Of a stretch of DNA of 9,058 nucleotides, positions 1 to 6,921 are shown one piece after another. The notes beneath the pieces are model-generated. The model worked only from the letters and a program-made list of their open reading frames with translations. It was not told the origin of the DNA and did not search any database. How positions within the stretch are numbered: the stretch's first letter is position 1; each line of letters opens with the position of its first letter. This DNA is from an uncultured Rikenella sp. (GTDB lineage Bacteria; Bacteroidota; Bacteroidia; Bacteroidales; Rikenellaceae). The stretch spans positions 1-9,058 of the forward strand of contig CAJTNK010000078.1 of assembly GCA_910577885.1 (NCBI GenBank), written 5' to 3'. The translations under genes were made by a program, and so were the position numbers.

Positions 1-134
1 CAACAAGAGAGAACTGGCCTCAGGCCGGCCGGGCCGCCCTTACGCCGGGCGGGCGCGCCCACAGGGCGTTTTATTGGCCTCCGGGCGAGAAAAACGGGCA
101 GAGACAACCCCACCAAAACACCCGACAGGTGCAT
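1..134. other. GC-rich palindromic stretch after ftsI; no convincing gene
   Basis: Very GC-rich sequence with stacked palindromes: GGCCTCAGGCC at 16-26, GGCCGGCC at 23-30 and GGGCGCGCCC at 51-60. On the plus strand a hairpin CGCCC-ACA-GGGCG (56-68) is followed by TTTTATT, which looks like a weak terminator for a gene entering from the left. On the minus strand a short stem (119-131) three bases after the ftsI stop is followed by four T, a weak ftsI terminator candidate. A minus-strand ATG at 134-132 directly abuts the ftsI TAG and is open to the window edge (44 codons). Its first residues, MHLSGVLVGL, faintly recall a MurE start, but the rest is Arg/Pro-rich with rare AGG codons and no MurE signature. 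I lean to non-coding, with a partial diverged murE as the alternative. Confidence 0.45.
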
Positions 135-2330
135 CTATTTCCGTCCCAAGGTAATCAAAATTTCGGTACCCTGTTCAAATGGAATCCCCACCTCCAAAGA
201 CTGTTTGCGCACGGTCCCCACCCCCACGAACCGAGGCTTGAGGCCGATCCCCTCGGCCAGCTCCAACGCCCCCTCGAGGGTCAACCCGCGAAAGTCGGGC
301 ACTCCGGAAGTCACCGGCATCGGAGCCGGTATCACGACCCGGCCGCCGCTGTCGATCGCCGCCATCCCCTCGTACGGCAGCCGCGGCGCACCCGCCACAC
401 GGAGCTCCCGCAGCACGTCGCCCAGCTCCGACGACGAACCCGAAACCGCCCTCAACCGCCCGTCGAAAGGCTGCGACCGAGGTACCACACGCTGCGTCAC
501 GTTGTAGTTCATGGCATAGACCCGGTCGGCCACCGTCTTGAACAACGGACCCGCCAGAGCCGTTCCGTAGTAGGGTTTGTCGGAATTTTCCGGGTGATAG
601 GTCTTCAGAGCGACGATAATGGAGTACTTCGGCCGATCGGCCGGCAGATAGCCCACCATCGATCCCAAGTAGTGCCGCCCCCCGCTGCGGTTGACATAGC
701 CGTAACGACCGATTGCCACCTGAGCGGTTCCGGTTTTGGCAGCGATGCGGTACTTCGGGTTCAGGAGCATCCGCCCCGTACCGTTCACCACCACCCCCTC
801 CAGCGAACGGCGAACACCCCGTAACGTAGCCTGCGAACAGATCGCCGGGTTGAGCGTGTCGGTCGGAAAACTCCGCACCGTACGGTCGTACTGCCGCAAC
901 TCGCGCACAAAATTAGGACGCACCAACACCCCGTCGTTCGCCACCGCATTGTAAAGGGCCAGCGTATGGATCGGCGCGATCCGCAACGCATAGCCGTACG
1001 ACATCATCGTGAGCGTCGTCCCGTCCCATCCGTTCTTCATGGCCGGGTGCTTGACCAGCGGCCGAGCTTCGCCCGCCAGCTGCAATTCCAACGGCCGGTG
1101 AATCCCCAGCCGGTTGATGGCGTTGACGAACTTGGCCGGCTGATGGCCGTAAGCCTGGTTGACCGCCTTGGCCATCCCGATGTTGGAGGACTTCTCGAAC
1201 ACCTGTTGCAAGGTGAGCCGCCCGAGTCCACCGGCATGGGAGTCGACCACCCGGACCGGACCAATCTGTACGACGCCGGCCTCGGTGTCGAAGTAGGTGG
1301 AGAGCGGCATCCGGGCATCCTCCAACAGGGCGATCAACCCGGCCAGTTTGAAGGTCGAACCCGGTTCCATGCTCATCCCGATGGCGTAGTTGTAGTCCTC
1401 GACCAGCGTCCCGTCCGACCGGCGGGTAACGTTCGACAGCGCCTTGATATCCCCCGTCCGCACCTCCATCACCACCACGCAGCCCCAGTCGGCCTCGACC
1501 TCCGCGATCCACTCCCGCAAGGCGCTCTGCACCATGTCCTGCATCTCGATATTGAGGGTCGACACCACGTCATATCCGTCCACCGGGTCGATGTTCTGGT
1601 CGCTGGCGATCGGGGTCCAGAAATTCCCCGAGATTTTCTGTTTCAGCGTCCGTCCGGGCTGCCCCCGCAGGTAGTCGTCGAACCCCCCTTCGATCCCCAG
1701 TTTGACCCCGGATTGGTTGACGAACCCGATGGTTCGCCGCGCCAACTCGCCGTGCGGATTGACCCGCCGGTTGTTCTCGACGGCCATGAATCCCCCCCGA
1801 TTCGCCCCCAGACGGAACAACGGAAAACGTTTGATCTCCTGCAACTCCAGGAAATTGACCTTCCGCCGCGTCAACAAGTGAAAGCGTTTCTTTTCGGCAT
1901 GCGCCCGCAGGAGTTCGGTTTTGTACTCCTCGGCGGTTTTATCCTGGAAAAAATCAGCGAGACACCGGCTCAACGAGTCGACTTTCGAGAAAAAACGTTC
2001 GGCGGTCAATCCGCCGGCAGCCATGTCCATCCGCAGCTCATAGTACGGGATCGAGATCGCCAGCAGCCGCCCGTCGTCGGAATAGATGTTTCCGCGCGCC
2101 CCCTCGATCACCTCGGTGCGGTAGCTGTACTTGTGCGAGAGGTCGCGCAAGGCCTTTCCGCCCGACCCGATCTGCAGCCACACGACCCGCCCCAACACGG
2201 CCAGTCCCAACACCAGGAACAGGACGTACAACACCTTGACCCGCCGAAGGATAGCCTCTTTGATGGGGCTTCGCGGCGGCTTGCCGGCAGCCGGAGGCTG
2301 CGGAGGGGCGACAGGCGATCTTTTTTTCAT
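135..2330 (-). CDS. ftsI: Division-specific penicillin-binding protein FtsI (PBP3-type transpeptidase with PASTA domain)
   Basis: Class B penicillin-binding protein, 731 residues, a D,D-transpeptidase that cross-links septal peptidoglycan in the periplasm alongside FtsW and FtsL. A Pro/Lys/Arg-rich cytoplasmic N-terminus is followed by one membrane anchor (about 33-52), then the pedestal domain with the conserved stretch EGARGNIYSDDGRLLA (76-91). All three catalytic motifs are intact: S325-T-F-K328 with the acylated serine, S381-S-N383, and K532-T-G534. A single PASTA domain (about 676-730, starting VPDFRGLTLEGAL) closes the protein, as usual in Bacteroidota FtsI. The ATG at 2330 is the first in frame after an upstream TAG. 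It lies 53 nt below the ftsL-like gene in the same direction, so co-transcription is likely. An RodA-partner PBP2 is less likely because of the PASTA domain and the rsmH-ftsL neighbourhood. Confidence 0.95.
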   Translation of the reverse strand: MKKRSPVAPPQPPAAGKPPRSPIKEAILRRVKVLYVLFLVLGLAVLGRVVWLQIGSGGKALRDLSHKYSYRTEVIEGARGNIYSDDGRLLAISIPYYELRMDMAAGGLTAERFFSKVDSLSRCLADFFQDKTAEEYKTELLRAHAEKKRFHLLTRRKVNFLELQEIKRFPLFRLGANRGGFMAVENNRRVNPHGELARRTIGFVNQSGVKLGIEGGFDDYLRGQPGRTLKQKISGNFWTPIASDQNIDPVDGYDVVSTLNIEMQDMVQSALREWIAEVEADWGCVVVMEVRTGDIKALSNVTRRSDGTLVEDYNYAIGMSMEPGSTFKLAGLIALLEDARMPLSTYFDTEAGVVQIGPVRVVDSHAGGLGRLTLQQVFEKSSNIGMAKAVNQAYGHQPAKFVNAINRLGIHRPLELQLAGEARPLVKHPAMKNGWDGTTLTMMSYGYALRIAPIHTLALYNAVANDGVLVRPNFVRELRQYDRTVRSFPTDTLNPAICSQATLRGVRRSLEGVVVNGTGRMLLNPKYRIAAKTGTAQVAIGRYGYVNRSGGRHYLGSMVGYLPADRPKYSIIVALKTYHPENSDKPYYGTALAGPLFKTVADRVYAMNYNVTQRVVPRSQPFDGRLRAVSGSSSELGDVLRELRVAGAPRLPYEGMAAIDSGGRVVIPAPMPVTSGVPDFRGLTLEGALELAEGIGLKPRFVGVGTVRKQSLEVGIPFEQGTEILITLGRK

Positions 2331-2383
2331 GGTCGACAGCGCGCATGCCGGACGCTACGCGCAAAAACATATCCGGTAAAAGA

Positions 2384-2881
2384 TTAATCCTTAATCACAT
2401 GGAGCAGCGAACCGCCCTGTTTCAGCGGAATGTTCCGCTCACGCAACAGCCGTTCAATTTCGCTCTGTCGGGTGAGGGTCATCCGCACGGCCGACGAAGT
2501 CACGGCCTCGGTCTTGAGCTGTTTCAGCTCGTCCGAGATGCGGTCCAGCTCGCTGTGTTTGTGCTGGATATGAAACCCGTTGGCGATATAAAGCAACATC
2601 AGAAAAACAACGTAAACGATCACCGGCAGGCGGTGTGTAAACTCGTCCTGCGACAGCACCCCGCCCGAAAAAAACTGTCCGATCCGGATCCGTTTCCGTC
2701 GCCGAGGCCCCGGCCCACCGCCACCGAAGCCCTCCTCGCCTTCATTCACCTCCTCCGCCGATTCCTCGGGCTCGCGCCAATCGGGCGGCGTGCTATCCTC
2801 CTCTTCCACCATCATCCCGCCGGATCGGATCGCAAAACGATCCGAACGCTCCTCCTGGCTCCTATTTCGCTTACGAAACAT
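2384..2881 (-). CDS. ftsL: FtsL-like bitopic division protein with long cytoplasmic N-terminus
   Basis: Small bitopic membrane protein of 165 residues in the position of ftsL, between rsmH and ftsI. FtsL proteins dimerise through a periplasmic coiled coil and help activate the FtsWI synthase. One transmembrane helix is clear (about 84-102, LPVIVYVVFLMLLYIA), followed by a charged heptad-like helix (about 104-150) and a short tail ending HVIKD. The first 83 residues are unusual: a basic start (MFRKRNR), an acidic middle (EEPEESAEEVNEGEE-type, 25-50), a Gly/Pro linker and a basic patch (RRRKRIRIG, 60-68) before the membrane. Many Bacteroidota FtsL-like proteins are about 110-120 residues, so this is an extended form. 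M23/M24 are alternative starts, but the ATG at 2881 keeps the open frame. The family assignment rests on topology and context more than on sequence identity. Confidence 0.75.
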   Translation of the reverse strand: MFRKRNRSQEERSDRFAIRSGGMMVEEEDSTPPDWREPEESAEEVNEGEEGFGGGGPGPRRRKRIRIGQFFSGGVLSQDEFTHRLPVIVYVVFLMLLYIANGFHIQHKHSELDRISDELKQLKTEAVTSSAVRMTLTRQSEIERLLRERNIPLKQGGSLLHVIKD

Positions 2882-3126
2882 CGTCTATTCTCTATCGAAA
2901 CTTTCTCTGGGTCACTCGTTGTTTATTCGTTGCTCGCGCGCCCTGCGGATCGCTCGAACCGGACCTACCGGTTGCACCCTGCATTGTCCGCGCGCCGTGA
3001 CGCGAACGCGTCGGCCGCGCAGGCCCCGCGTGCTCGCGGTGAGCTGGCGATACTTCGTATCGCTGGGGCCTGACGGGCGAGAAATTTGCCCCGAAAAACC
3101 CAACCCTCAAATACCGAGCCCCCCCG
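2882..3126. other. Hairpin-rich rsmH-ftsL intergenic region
   Basis: A 245-nt gap inside the dcw cluster with no plausible gene, where rsmH and ftsL usually abut or overlap. It is dense with inverted repeats. AACCGG/CCGGTT pair around a 5-nt loop (2957-2973). GACGCG/CGCGTC pair around AA (2999-3012). An outer 8-bp stem, CAGGCCCC (3020-3027) with GGGGCCTG (3065-3072), encloses a perfect 7-bp hairpin GCGATAC-TTC-GTATCGC (3047-3063) and a smaller CCGCG-TGCT-CGCGG stem (3026-3039) that competes with the outer one. No TAnnTTTG promoter was found upstream of ftsL, so this is probably transcribed as part of the operon. It could be a structured mRNA element or the remains of a palindromic repeat. Confidence 0.6.
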
Positions 3127-4035
3127 CTACAACGTCCGCTCCGCGCCACGAAGCTTCGCGCTCCGCGACCGAGGGTTTCGCGCCACCTCCTCCGCCGACG
3201 GCAAAACCACCTTCCCCACCCCACGCAGCGGTGTCGACGAACGACCGAAAAAATCACGCTCCACCACCCCGTCCGCCGTACCGCTCCGAATAAAATTCTT
3301 AACCATCCGATCCTCCAGCGAGTGGTAGGTAATCACGCTCAACCTCCCCTCCGGTTTCAACAACCGTATCGCCTGCCCCAACATCATCTCCAAGGCCTGC
3401 ATCTCGCCGTTCACCTCGATCCGCAACGCCTGGAAAAGCTTTGCCCGAAACTTCGCCTCCGCCCCCCGCGGCGTCACCCCCTCGGTGGCCGTCAACAGGT
3501 CGCCGATCGTCGCCAGCTCCCCCGCCGTCTCCCGATGCCGCACAATCGCATTCGCCACCCGGAAACACCGCTCCAACTCCCCATAACGACCCAAAAGAGC
3601 CGCCAACTGCTCCGCCTCGTACGTATTGACGACATCGGCCGCCGTCTTGCCTCCCCCCGTTCGGTTCATCCGCATGTCGAGCGGCCCCTCGAACCGGAAC
3701 GAAAAGCCCCGTTCCGCCGTATCGAAGTGGTGGGACGAGACCCCCAGATCCGCCAGCACCCCATCCACGCCGTCGAATCCCGCCGCCCGCACACACCCGC
3801 GCAGGAACCGGAAATTATTGTGCACCAGCGTCAACCGTTTGTCGTCCGGCGCATTGGCCAACGCCTCGGCATCCTGATCGAACGACACGAGCCTGCCGCG
3901 CCGTCCCAGCCGAGCCAAGATCTCGCGCGAGTGGCCCCCGCCGCCGAAAGTCACGTCCACGTAGACGCCCTCCGGACGGATATTCAACATGTCGACGCTC
4001 TCGCGCAACAAAACCGGATCATGGTATTCGGACAT
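3127..4035 (-). CDS. rsmH: 16S rRNA (cytosine(1402)-N(4))-methyltransferase RsmH (MraW)
   Basis: Cytoplasmic S-adenosylmethionine-dependent methyltransferase that modifies N4 of C1402 in the decoding centre of 16S rRNA. At 302 residues it is full length. Family signatures are all present: the SAM-binding loop FGGGGHS (30-36), FDQD (52-55) at the end of the next strand, DLGVSS (96-101), FQALRIEVN (201-209), YHSLEDR (237-243) and the C-terminal NPRSRSAKLR (287-296). The N-terminus MSEYHDPVLLRES is the usual one, which fixes the ATG at 4035. It is the first gene of the minus-strand dcw series. mraZ, which commonly precedes it, is absent, and the next gene upstream is a divergent acyltransferase 74 nt away. 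No Shine-Dalgarno site is visible, normal for this phylum. Confidence 0.97.
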   Translation of the reverse strand: MSEYHDPVLLRESVDMLNIRPEGVYVDVTFGGGGHSREILARLGRRGRLVSFDQDAEALANAPDDKRLTLVHNNFRFLRGCVRAAGFDGVDGVLADLGVSSHHFDTAERGFSFRFEGPLDMRMNRTGGGKTAADVVNTYEAEQLAALLGRYGELERCFRVANAIVRHRETAGELATIGDLLTATEGVTPRGAEAKFRAKLFQALRIEVNGEMQALEMMLGQAIRLLKPEGRLSVITYHSLEDRMVKNFIRSGTADGVVERDFFGRSSTPLRGVGKVVLPSAEEVARNPRSRSAKLRGAERTL

Positions 4036-4066
4036 AACGGATATAACGGTTCGAAAGGGCTGAAAA

Positions 4067-4098
4067 TTGGGGTAAAGTTACATTTTTATTTACATTTG
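4067..4098 (+). promoter_or_regulatory. Bacteroidota-type promoter of the glsA-like gene
   Basis: TACATTTG at 4091-4098 fits the -7 consensus TAnnTTTG exactly. TTGG at 4067-4070 sits about 20 nt upstream, a plausible -33 element. Only 11 nt separate the -7 element from the ATG at 4110, which predicts a leader of roughly 4-6 nt, that is, nearly leaderless mRNA. Confidence 0.6.
4073..4080 (-). promoter_or_regulatory. Possible rsmH -7 promoter element
   Basis: Minus-strand TAACTTTA differs by one base from the Bacteroidota -7 consensus TAnnTTTG. It would start transcription about 30 nt upstream of the rsmH ATG. No clear -33 TTTG sits at the right distance. It lies between the -33 and -7 positions of the divergent acyltransferase promoter, so the two would overlap. 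Confidence 0.3.
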
Positions 4099-4109
4099 CC
4101 CTCGGAATC

Positions 4110-4913
4110 ATGGAAACCATAGACATAGGTCGCCTGTTGCGGGCGAAAAATCCGCGCCTGGCACGGTGGATCCCCCGTTTCGTGATACGGTGGGTCGAAC
4201 GGCTGGTGCGACTCGAAAAAATCAATTACGTCCTCGCCCACTACGGCGACCAACCGCCCCTGGAGTTCATCCGATCGACGCTCGACTACATCGGCGTAAC
4301 CTATACGGTACACGGCACAGAACGAATTCCGCCGGGCCGGCGGGTGATCTTCGCCTCGAACCACCCGCTCGGCGGACTCGACGGACTGATGCTGGCCGAG
4401 GCCGTTCATCCGTATGTGAAAGGGGTGCGGGTGATCGTCAACGACCTGCTGATGAACCTCGAACCGCTCGCGCCGATCTTCGTACCGGTCAACAAGTACG
4501 GATCCCAAAGCGTCGATTATGCGCGGCGGATGGTCGAAATGTACGAAAGCGACGCCGCGGTCATCACCTTCCCGGCGGGACTCTGCTCGCGACTCGTCCA
4601 CGGACAGATCACCGACGTCCCCTGGCGACGAAACTTCGTCCAAAAAGCCTGGGAAAGCGGACGACAAGTAGTCCCGATCTATATCCAAGGACGCAACTCG
4701 ATGTTCTTCTACCGCTTCGAACGACTCCGCCGATGGCTCGGAATCAAACTCAACCTAGGAACGGTCCTCCTGCCCAAAGAGATGTTCGACCAGCGGGGAA
4801 AACACCTGAACATCTACATCGGAGAACCCATCGAACTCACCCAGGAACACACCGTACGAGAATGGGTCGGTATCATCCGAGAACGAACCTATGCCCTCCG
4901 ACCCAAGGCCTAA
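4110..4913 (+). CDS. glsA: GlsA-like glycine-lipid O-acyltransferase (PlsC/LPLAT superfamily)
   Basis: Acyltransferase of the glycerolphosphate acyltransferase superfamily, 267 residues. The Bacteroides homologue GlsA adds the second, ester-linked fatty acid to N-acylglycine, giving glycine lipids. The superfamily active-site box appears as NHPLGGLD (84-91), so His85 and Asp91 are five residues apart (HX5D) rather than the four of classical PlsC; from memory this spacing is normal for the Bacteroidota subgroup. FPAGLCSR (154-161) replaces the usual FPEGTRS box. Amphipathic N-terminal helices and the absence of a clear transmembrane segment suggest a peripheral inner-membrane enzyme. The ATG at 4110 is the only good start. 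It is divergent from rsmH and convergent with the TPM gene. The likely partner, the GlsB-like gene, begins about 3.1 kb downstream on the same strand. The alternative is a lysophosphatidate acyltransferase acting in phospholipid synthesis. Confidence 0.7.
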   Translation: METIDIGRLLRAKNPRLARWIPRFVIRWVERLVRLEKINYVLAHYGDQPPLEFIRSTLDYIGVTYTVHGTERIPPGRRVIFASNHPLGGLDGLMLAEAVHPYVKGVRVIVNDLLMNLEPLAPIFVPVNKYGSQSVDYARRMVEMYESDAAVITFPAGLCSRLVHGQITDVPWRRNFVQKAWESGRQVVPIYIQGRNSMFFYRFERLRRWLGIKLNLGTVLLPKEMFDQRGKHLNIYIGEPIELTQEHTVREWVGIIRERTYALRPKA

Positions 4914-4954
4914 CTATTCGGCATAATGTGCAATCGGTCTTTCGTTGGCCGTAT

Positions 4955-5078
4955 GGAACTGTTCTTTTTGTGAACAAAAAGAACCAAAAAAACTTTCGAA
5001 AGTGCTTCGCACTTTTAAGCCATTCGGGTTACAAGGTTCTTTGCTCGTTGTTGGTGTGGGGTTTCCGGTGTCGGCGCG
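4955..5078 (+). repeat. Repeat unit copy 1 (downstream of glsA)
   Basis: Starts 41 nt after the glsA stop, in the sense orientation of that gene. Hairpin I has an 11-bp stem, 4961-4971 with 4974-4984, closed by GA, so the loop reads TGAA. Hairpin II is AAAGTGC-TTC-GCACTTT (4999-5015). After hairpin II come only four T and then mixed sequence; after hairpin I the sequence is A-rich, so neither is a textbook rho-independent terminator on this strand. Confidence 0.75.
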
Positions 5079-5098
5079 TAATGCAATTATAGCCTCAG

Positions 5099-5220
5099 CG
5101 CGCCGCACCGAGAAACCCCACACCAAAGACAGGGCGAACACTGTGCCGAGATAGAGTTAGGATGCGCAAGCATCCTCGGAAGTTCTTTGGGTCCCTTTCT
5201 TTCAAGAAAGGGACAGTACC
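5099..5220 (-). repeat. Repeat unit copy 2 (downstream of the TPM gene)
   Basis: Read on the minus strand, ACTGT (5217-5213) begins 56 nt after the TPM stop, in the sense orientation of that gene. Hairpin I pairs 5191-5201 with 5204-5214 (11 bp) around the same central GA. Hairpin II is AGGATGC-TTGC-GCATCCT (5176-5159), 7 bp. Compared with copy 1, four pairs of hairpin I and three of hairpin II differ, and every change is compensated on the other arm. Confidence 0.75.
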
Positions 5221-5272
5221 CGCCGATAAACAAATACGGTTGGCAAATTGCCGAACAGAGAGTAGAAAAGCG

Positions 5273-6235
5273 TTAGAAACGTCTACCGGCCCCGCCACCG
5301 CCCGTTTGGCCGCCGCCAAAGCCGCCGAAACCTCCTCCGAAGCCGCCGCCGAGTCCCCCGCCAAAGCCTCTGCCACCAGCTCCTCGGGATTGGCCCAGCG
5401 TTCTGCCGAACATGCCGATGAGCGGTCCCAAACGCGACAGTTTGCTACGCCCCCGACCGCCGTTGTTCGAAGCTCCCGAATTGTCGTCGTTGCCCCCTCC
5501 CCCTTTTCGGTAGATCCTCGCCAGAAAGAGCACAATCCATACGACCAGCCCCACCGTCAGCAAGCGCGACAACGTCTGCGCAAAGCCGCCTCCCGTCTCT
5601 TCCTCCTCGTCGTCCTGTTGTTGGTCTGCTTTGTCAGCGGGCGCCGCCGACTGCACCGGCGGCGTGTATTCGCCGCGCACCGCCGCCCGAATCGCCGCCG
5701 CACCGGCCGCCACCGCCCGGTAATAGCTCGGTTGTCCGGCCGCCGTTCCATCCTCCCGCACCCCCAGGTAAGGGAGCATCTCCTCGTCGATAATCCGCCC
5801 GGCCAGAATATCCGGCAAGGCTCCTTCGAGCCCGTACCCGACGGCGATAAAAATCTCGCCCGGCCCGTACTGGTTGCGCGGTTTGACCAACATCACCACC
5901 CCGTTGTCATGCTCCCGGGTCCCGACTCCCCACTCCTCGAGGATGCGCGTGGCAAACTCCGCCGGCGTGAACTCGCCGATATCCGGCACCGTCACCACCG
6001 CAATCTGCGTCGAGGTCAAGGCGTCGAACGCCCGGAGCGAGTCCTCCAAGACCTGCGTATCCCACTCCGAGAAGAGGTGCGCATAGTCGTTCACCAGCCT
6101 GGCCGGCGACATCGGCTGCGGGATCTGCTGGGCCCGCACCTCCTCCGTCGCCGTCGCCACCGCCACCAACAGCACCCCGACAACCGCCACCAACGCCGCC
6201 CGCCACCGCCCGATCCACCGTATTACTGCGCCCAT
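5273..6235 (-). CDS. TPM-domain membrane protein (YgcG/Psb32-like) with glycine-rich tail
   Basis: Envelope protein of 320 residues. A signal peptide or signal anchor (about 10-36, ending VRAQ) leads into a TPM domain (about 43-190) whose conserved parts are visible: VNDYAHLFS (48-56), TQIAVVTVPDIG (76-87), NGVVMLVKP (111-119) and EIFIAVGYGLEGALPD (127-142). An acidic Gln/Asp/Glu linker (202-213) precedes a transmembrane helix (about 224-242), then a basic, low-complexity tail that ends in many Gly and Phe residues (287-320, GGGFGG repeats). The topology implies a periplasmic TPM domain and a cytoplasmic Gly-rich tail. The biochemical role is unknown; related domains have been linked to photosystem II repair and to membrane stress. 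It follows lemA by 41 nt on the same strand, a pairing common in this phylum, so the two are probably one operon. Confidence 0.88.
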   Translation of the reverse strand: MGAVIRWIGRWRAALVAVVGVLLVAVATATEEVRAQQIPQPMSPARLVNDYAHLFSEWDTQVLEDSLRAFDALTSTQIAVVTVPDIGEFTPAEFATRILEEWGVGTREHDNGVVMLVKPRNQYGPGEIFIAVGYGLEGALPDILAGRIIDEEMLPYLGVREDGTAAGQPSYYRAVAAGAAAIRAAVRGEYTPPVQSAAPADKADQQQDDEEEETGGGFAQTLSRLLTVGLVVWIVLFLARIYRKGGGGNDDNSGASNNGGRGRSKLSRLGPLIGMFGRTLGQSRGAGGRGFGGGLGGGFGGGFGGFGGGQTGGGGAGRRF

Positions 6236-6261
6236 ACCTCTTGTTTATTTATCGATGCCCC

Positions 6262-6275
6262 CCGGCCAACGCCGG
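6262..6275 (-). other. Short hairpin between lemA and the TPM gene
   Basis: CCGGC and GCCGG pair around a 4-nt loop, one base after the lemA stop codon. No T-tract follows, so it looks more like an intercistronic mRNA-processing or stability hairpin than a terminator. At 5 bp it may also be chance in GC-rich DNA. Confidence 0.3.
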
Positions 6276-6276
6276 C

Positions 6277-6888
6277 TCAGAATTTCACCTCCGGGGCCTT
6301 TTCCGCCCCGGCCTCGGCCGCGAAGTGAACCATCGGCTCGAAATCGAACATCCCGGCCACTATATTGTTCGGAAACTGCCGCACATACACGTTATACTCC
6401 TGCACCACCTCGTTATACCGCCTGCGCTCGGTGGCAATCCGGTTTTCGGTCCCCTCGAGCTGTGTCTGCAGGTCCATAAAGCCCCGATTGGCCTTGAGCT
6501 CCGGGTAGCGTTCCGACGCCACCAGCAGGCGGCTCAAAGCCGACGAGAGTTCGCCCTGCTTCTGCGAAAACTCGTTGAGCGCCTCCTGGTTCAAGTCGTT
6601 GAAGTTGAGTTTCACCTGCGTGGCCTTGGCCCGCGCCTCGGTGACCCCCTCGAGCGTGAGCCGTTCGTGTTCGGCATTGGCCTTGACCGTCTCCACGAGG
6701 TTCGGAATGAGGTCGGCCCGGCGCTGGTACTGCGCCTGCAGATCGGCCCACTGCCTTTCGGCGGCCTGCCGCTGCACGATCAGTTCGTTGTAAATCCCCT
6801 TGCCCCAGCCGAACGCCGACGCCGCCAGGATCACCAGCCCCAAGACCAACAACAACACGATGATAAGTACCCAATGTTTTCTTTTCAT
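6277..6888 (-). CDS. lemA: LemA family protein
   Basis: LemA-family envelope protein of 203 residues. An N-terminal transmembrane helix (about 6-27, WVLIIVLLLVLGLVILAA) is followed by a long helical domain thought to face the periplasm. The family motifs are clear: YNELIVQRQAAERQWADLQ (33-51), RRADLIPNLVETVK (56-69), FMDLQTQLEGTENRI (137-151), RRRYNEVVQEYN (155-166) and the FP pair (172-173). The start is taken at MKRKHWVL, 6888. An in-frame ATG further upstream (6987) would add 33 residues that translate the promoter and terminator region. The molecular function is not established. It is upstream of the TPM gene and probably co-transcribed with it. Confidence 0.93.
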   Translation of the reverse strand: MKRKHWVLIIVLLLVLGLVILAASAFGWGKGIYNELIVQRQAAERQWADLQAQYQRRADLIPNLVETVKANAEHERLTLEGVTEARAKATQVKLNFNDLNQEALNEFSQKQGELSSALSRLLVASERYPELKANRGFMDLQTQLEGTENRIATERRRYNEVVQEYNVYVRQFPNNIVAGMFDFEPMVHFAAEAGAEKAPEVKF

Positions 6889-6913
6889 GATTTCCGATTC
6901 AAGGTGTGTCGAG

Positions 6914-6921
6914 CAAAGATA
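6914..6921 (-). promoter_or_regulatory. lemA -7 promoter element
   Basis: Minus-strand TATCTTTG is an exact TAnnTTTG match. It predicts a start near 6907 and a leader of about 19 nt before the lemA ATG at 6888. The -33 position falls in the T-rich arm of the palindrome at 6922-6951, with no perfect TTTG. Confidence 0.6.

Larger units (their letters stand above)
4955..5220. repeat. Compound foldback repeat: two inverted units around a 20-nt spacer
   Basis: The whole stretch between the convergent glsA-like and TPM genes is an imperfect inverted repeat. A left unit (4955-5078, plus) and a right unit (5220-5099, minus) each run from GG(A/T)ACTGT to CGGCGCG and share the same order of parts: hairpin I, spacer, hairpin II, about 40 diverged bases, then GGTGTGGGGTTTC and CGGCGCG. 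The inner ends form a large stem (5051-5065 with 5112-5126, 15 bp perfect, continued by 5 and 7 bp with two bulges) around a 20-nt loop (5079-5098). It could be a MITE-like foldback element or two back-to-back 3'-end elements belonging to the two flanking genes. No clear target-site duplication is visible. Confidence 0.75.

Noticed and set aside
966..2387. Long plus-strand open frame opposite ftsI
   Set aside because: It is antisense to a protein with all transpeptidase motifs. Its translation is rich in Arg, His, Pro and Gln without domains, as expected from GC-rich antisense DNA.
3322..4122. Plus-strand open frame opposite rsmH
   Set aside because: It is antisense to an intact RsmH with every family motif; its translation shows only low-complexity Arg/Pro/His composition.
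4961..5015. Calling hairpins I and II ordinary rho-independent terminators
   Set aside because: Hairpin I is followed by A-rich sequence and hairpin II by at most four T in copy 1 and none in copy 2, so the canonical T-tract is missing.
4914..5154. Short open frames over the intergenic region
   Set aside because: They run through the foldback repeat and its hairpins. Similarity between them comes from the repeat, and none has a credible start.
5162..6328. Plus-strand open frame opposite the TPM gene
   Set aside because: Its start lies inside the repeat unit and the rest mirrors the TPM gene; the translation is Arg/His/Pro-rich with no recognisable domain.
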